Positions 62,183 through 64,000 of a stretch of 64,000 nt of DNA are shown here, piece by piece. The stretch's first letter is position 1; each line of letters begins with the position of its first letter. The notes beneath the pieces were generated by a model. The model saw only the letters and a program-made list of their open reading frames with translations, did not search any database and had not been told where the DNA came from. Made by a program: the position numbers and the translations under genes. This DNA comes from Bacillota bacterium (GTDB lineage Bacteria > Bacillota > Clostridia > Acetivibrionales > DTU013). Location: the NCBI GenBank assembly GCA_023435305.1, contig JAEYRV010000042.1, positions 1 through 64,000 of the forward strand, written 5' to 3'.

Positions 62183-63624
62183 CGGACCGGACACGTGAGC
62201 AATACAGGAGATTCTTTGGGAGGTATGGAGCATTGGGCATACGTGATAAACTGCTGGATTTTAAAAGAAGGCTGTCTGACAGGAAGATGTACAGCATCGT
62301 TATTGTAACAATATCGGCGATATCGATTTGGGGAATTTATCAGTTCAAGCATGCCGCGAACCTGAGACAGGAGCTTGACAGCCAGTACAACAGGGCATTT
62401 TACGAAATGGTCGGATATGTGAACAATGTAGAAACGCTTCTGGCTAAATCCATGGTCAGCACAACTACTGACAGAACGGCGATCACACTCCAGGAGGCCT
62501 GGAAGCAGGCGGACCTGGCCCAGACAAATCTGGGACAGCTGCCGGTCTCTCAGCCTGTTTTAGCAAGCACATCTAAATTTCTGAATCAGGTGGGAGATCT
62601 CAGCCTGGCCCTTGATAACCAGAACATAAAGGGCAAGTCCCTTGATGATGAACAGTATGGAATGGTTGAAAAGCTATATAAGTATTCATCTTCTTTGAAC
62701 AAGAAGCTCAGTGAGCTGCAGGATGATTTGAATGCAGGGCGGCTGAGATGGGGAGAGCTTGCCAGCAAAGGTACAAAGCTGTTCAGCAAGACAAAGCCCG
62801 GTGAAATGATGAAAAAGTTCGAGACTGTCGGTGATAACTTCAAGGATTACCCCACGCTGATCTACGACGGACCGTTCTCGGATCATATGAGCACTTCGGA
62901 AGCCCGCGGACTTACCGGGGATAATGTAAGTGCGGCAAAGGCCAAGGAAAAGGTCACGGAGTTCCTGGGAAAGGATCGTGTCCAGGAAGTAAAGGATACG
63001 GGAAAAAGCGATCGTGGTCCGATAAAAACCTATAGCTTTCAGGCCAGGCTCAAGGACATGCCCAAAGATCAGCTAATAAACATAGCTGTCACACAAAAGG
63101 GAGGGCATATTGAATGGATGCTCAACAACAGGCCTGTAAAAGAGGAAAAGCTTGATATGGAAAAGGCAAAGAAGGCCGGATTAAAGTTCCTGAAGGATAA
63201 GGGCTATGAAAATATGAAGGATACCTACTATATCAAGCAGGATAACACAGCCACGATCAATTATGCATACACTCAGGATGATGTGACAATATACCCTGAT
63301 CTCATCAAGCTCAAGGTCGCGCTGGATACAGGGGAGGTAACCGGTATTGAGGCAAAGACCTACTTGTCGAATCATATCGAACGGGATATCTCTGAAGCAA
63401 AAATATCAATGGAGGATGCCAGAAAGAAGATCAACGGCAAGATGGAGGTGCTGAGCTCAGGCCTGGCGATCATACCGACCAACTATAAAAAGGAGCTGTT
63501 CTGCTATGAGTTTAAGGGAAAGCTCAACGACAAGGATTTCCTGGTCTACATCAATGCCGAAACAGGGGAAGAGGAGGATATACTGATGATAGTCAACACA
63601 CCAAATGGTATACTTACAATGTAG
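62179..63624 (+). CDS. ypeB: germination protein YpeB
   Basis: A 481-residue protein required with SleB for cortex hydrolysis. It has an N-terminal transmembrane helix (about 38-58, MYSIVIVTISAISIWGIYQF), a helical domain, and C-terminal PepSY-like repeats (from about residue 255: AKEKVTEFLGKDRVQEV, then later repeats near 330 and 410). The ATGA overlap with the sleB stop codon fixes the start at 62179 and shows translational coupling. Confidence 0.93.
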   Translation: MTDRTREQYRRFFGRYGALGIRDKLLDFKRRLSDRKMYSIVIVTISAISIWGIYQFKHAANLRQELDSQYNRAFYEMVGYVNNVETLLAKSMVSTTTDRTAITLQEAWKQADLAQTNLGQLPVSQPVLASTSKFLNQVGDLSLALDNQNIKGKSLDDEQYGMVEKLYKYSSSLNKKLSELQDDLNAGRLRWGELASKGTKLFSKTKPGEMMKKFETVGDNFKDYPTLIYDGPFSDHMSTSEARGLTGDNVSAAKAKEKVTEFLGKDRVQEVKDTGKSDRGPIKTYSFQARLKDMPKDQLINIAVTQKGGHIEWMLNNRPVKEEKLDMEKAKKAGLKFLKDKGYENMKDTYYIKQDNTATINYAYTQDDVTIYPDLIKLKVALDTGEVTGIEAKTYLSNHIERDISEAKISMEDARKKINGKMEVLSSGLAIIPTNYKKELFCYEFKGKLNDKDFLVYINAETGEEEDILMIVNTPNGILTM

Positions 63625-63737
63625 ATCAGCCTTCAGTAAATAATTGCATTTTCAGGAGTATGAGGTTAATATTTATATAAAAGAGTATGGGGCGGCGCTT
63701 TTTTGAAAGTAATGCCCCTGTTTTCGGGGGTGCAGGC

Positions 63738-64000
63738 ATGGATGACATTGAGCGGCAGACCGGTGTAAAAAGGCCGGGAATCGCTGCGATTTGCATACTT
63801 TTTTCGGTCACGATACTATTATTTATATTTTTCGGCTACAGAGTGCAGTCCAGAAATTTCCATTCCGGGATCATCATTACCGAATTTGTTTTGATTTCGA
63901 TCCCGGCAGCGGCGTTTTTGTTTATATCGAAATTCCGGATCAAGGATCTTCTCAGATTGAACCGAGTGAAGTTTATCAATTTCTTTGTTATCTTCTGGAT
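63738..64000 (+). CDS. CPBP-type intramembrane protease-like protein, N-terminal part (cut by window end)
   Basis: The frame begins at ATG 63738 after GGGGGTG and stays open to the right edge, 87 residues seen. It has two transmembrane helices (about 15-36 and 46-66) followed by KIRDLLRLNRVK-like sequence (FRIKDLLRLNRVKFINFF), which resembles the N terminus of CPBP/CAAX family proteases. The catalytic motifs lie outside the window, so the family call is tentative. Confidence 0.55.
   Translation, partial: MDDIERQTGVKRPGIAAICILFSVTILLFIFFGYRVQSRNFHSGIIITEFVLISIPAAAFLFISKFRIKDLLRLNRVKFINFFVIFW

Overview
The window looks like the chromosomal origin region of a Gram-positive, endospore-forming anaerobe of the class Clostridia. 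The evidence is the gene order rpmH-rnpA-yidD-yidC-jag-mnmE-mnmG-rsmG-noc on one side of oriC and dnaA-dnaN-yaaA-recF-remB-gyrB on the other, soj/spo0J with parS sites, a set of sporulation and germination genes (bofA, yabG, veg, a SipL-like LysM protein, a CotS-like protein, sleB, ypeB), and anaerobic enzymes (pyruvate:ferredoxin oxidoreductase, formate-tetrahydrofolate ligase). The species cannot be named from the sequence.

Layout. Positions 1-460 hold the promoters and leader of an rRNA operon that reads leftward out of the window. From 671 to 11400 every gene is on the minus strand: gyrA, noc, rsmG, mnmG, mnmE, jag, yidC, yidD, rnpA, rpmH. The bipartite origin is at 11560-11870 and 13207-13440, around dnaA. 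From 11872 to 22341 genes run on the plus strand: dnaA, dnaN, yaaA, recF, remB, gyrB, soj, spo0J, two membrane or coiled-coil proteins and two tRNA-Ser genes. Four parS sites flank soj/spo0J. Gene direction therefore switches at the origin and follows replication, and the two gyrase subunits lie on opposite arms.

From 22342 to 38358 the content is accessory: a small inverted-repeat element between twin terminators, ferritin, a lipoprotein of the metallo-beta-lactamase fold, a four-gene MBOAT / SGNH-deacetylase / carrier protein / FkbH-like cluster that resembles the Dlt machinery with a different loading enzyme, membrane-protein and small-regulator genes, a Gly-rich stress protein, three sugar-metabolism genes and a VanW protein.

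From 38591 to 51699 come a NUDIX hydrolase, yaaL, bofA, PFOR, a CotS-like protein, fhs, then yabG-veg-SipL-like-ispE and a GntR regulator. From 51763 to the right edge come a metallochaperone-like protein, a module of AAA+ ATPase, structured intergenic RNA, PspA and a membrane coiled-coil protein, then acpS, a YhaO/YhaN-like pair, a lipoprotein with an NlpC/P60 fold that seems to have lost its catalytic residues, a glycolipid glycosyltransferase, sleB-ypeB, and the start of a CPBP-type membrane protein cut by the window end.

The candidates most worth follow-up are the Dlt-like FkbH acylation cluster (24645-29354) and the AAA+/PspA module with its structured spacer (52175-55736). All functional calls rest on motif recognition by eye. 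No database search or folding calculation was run.
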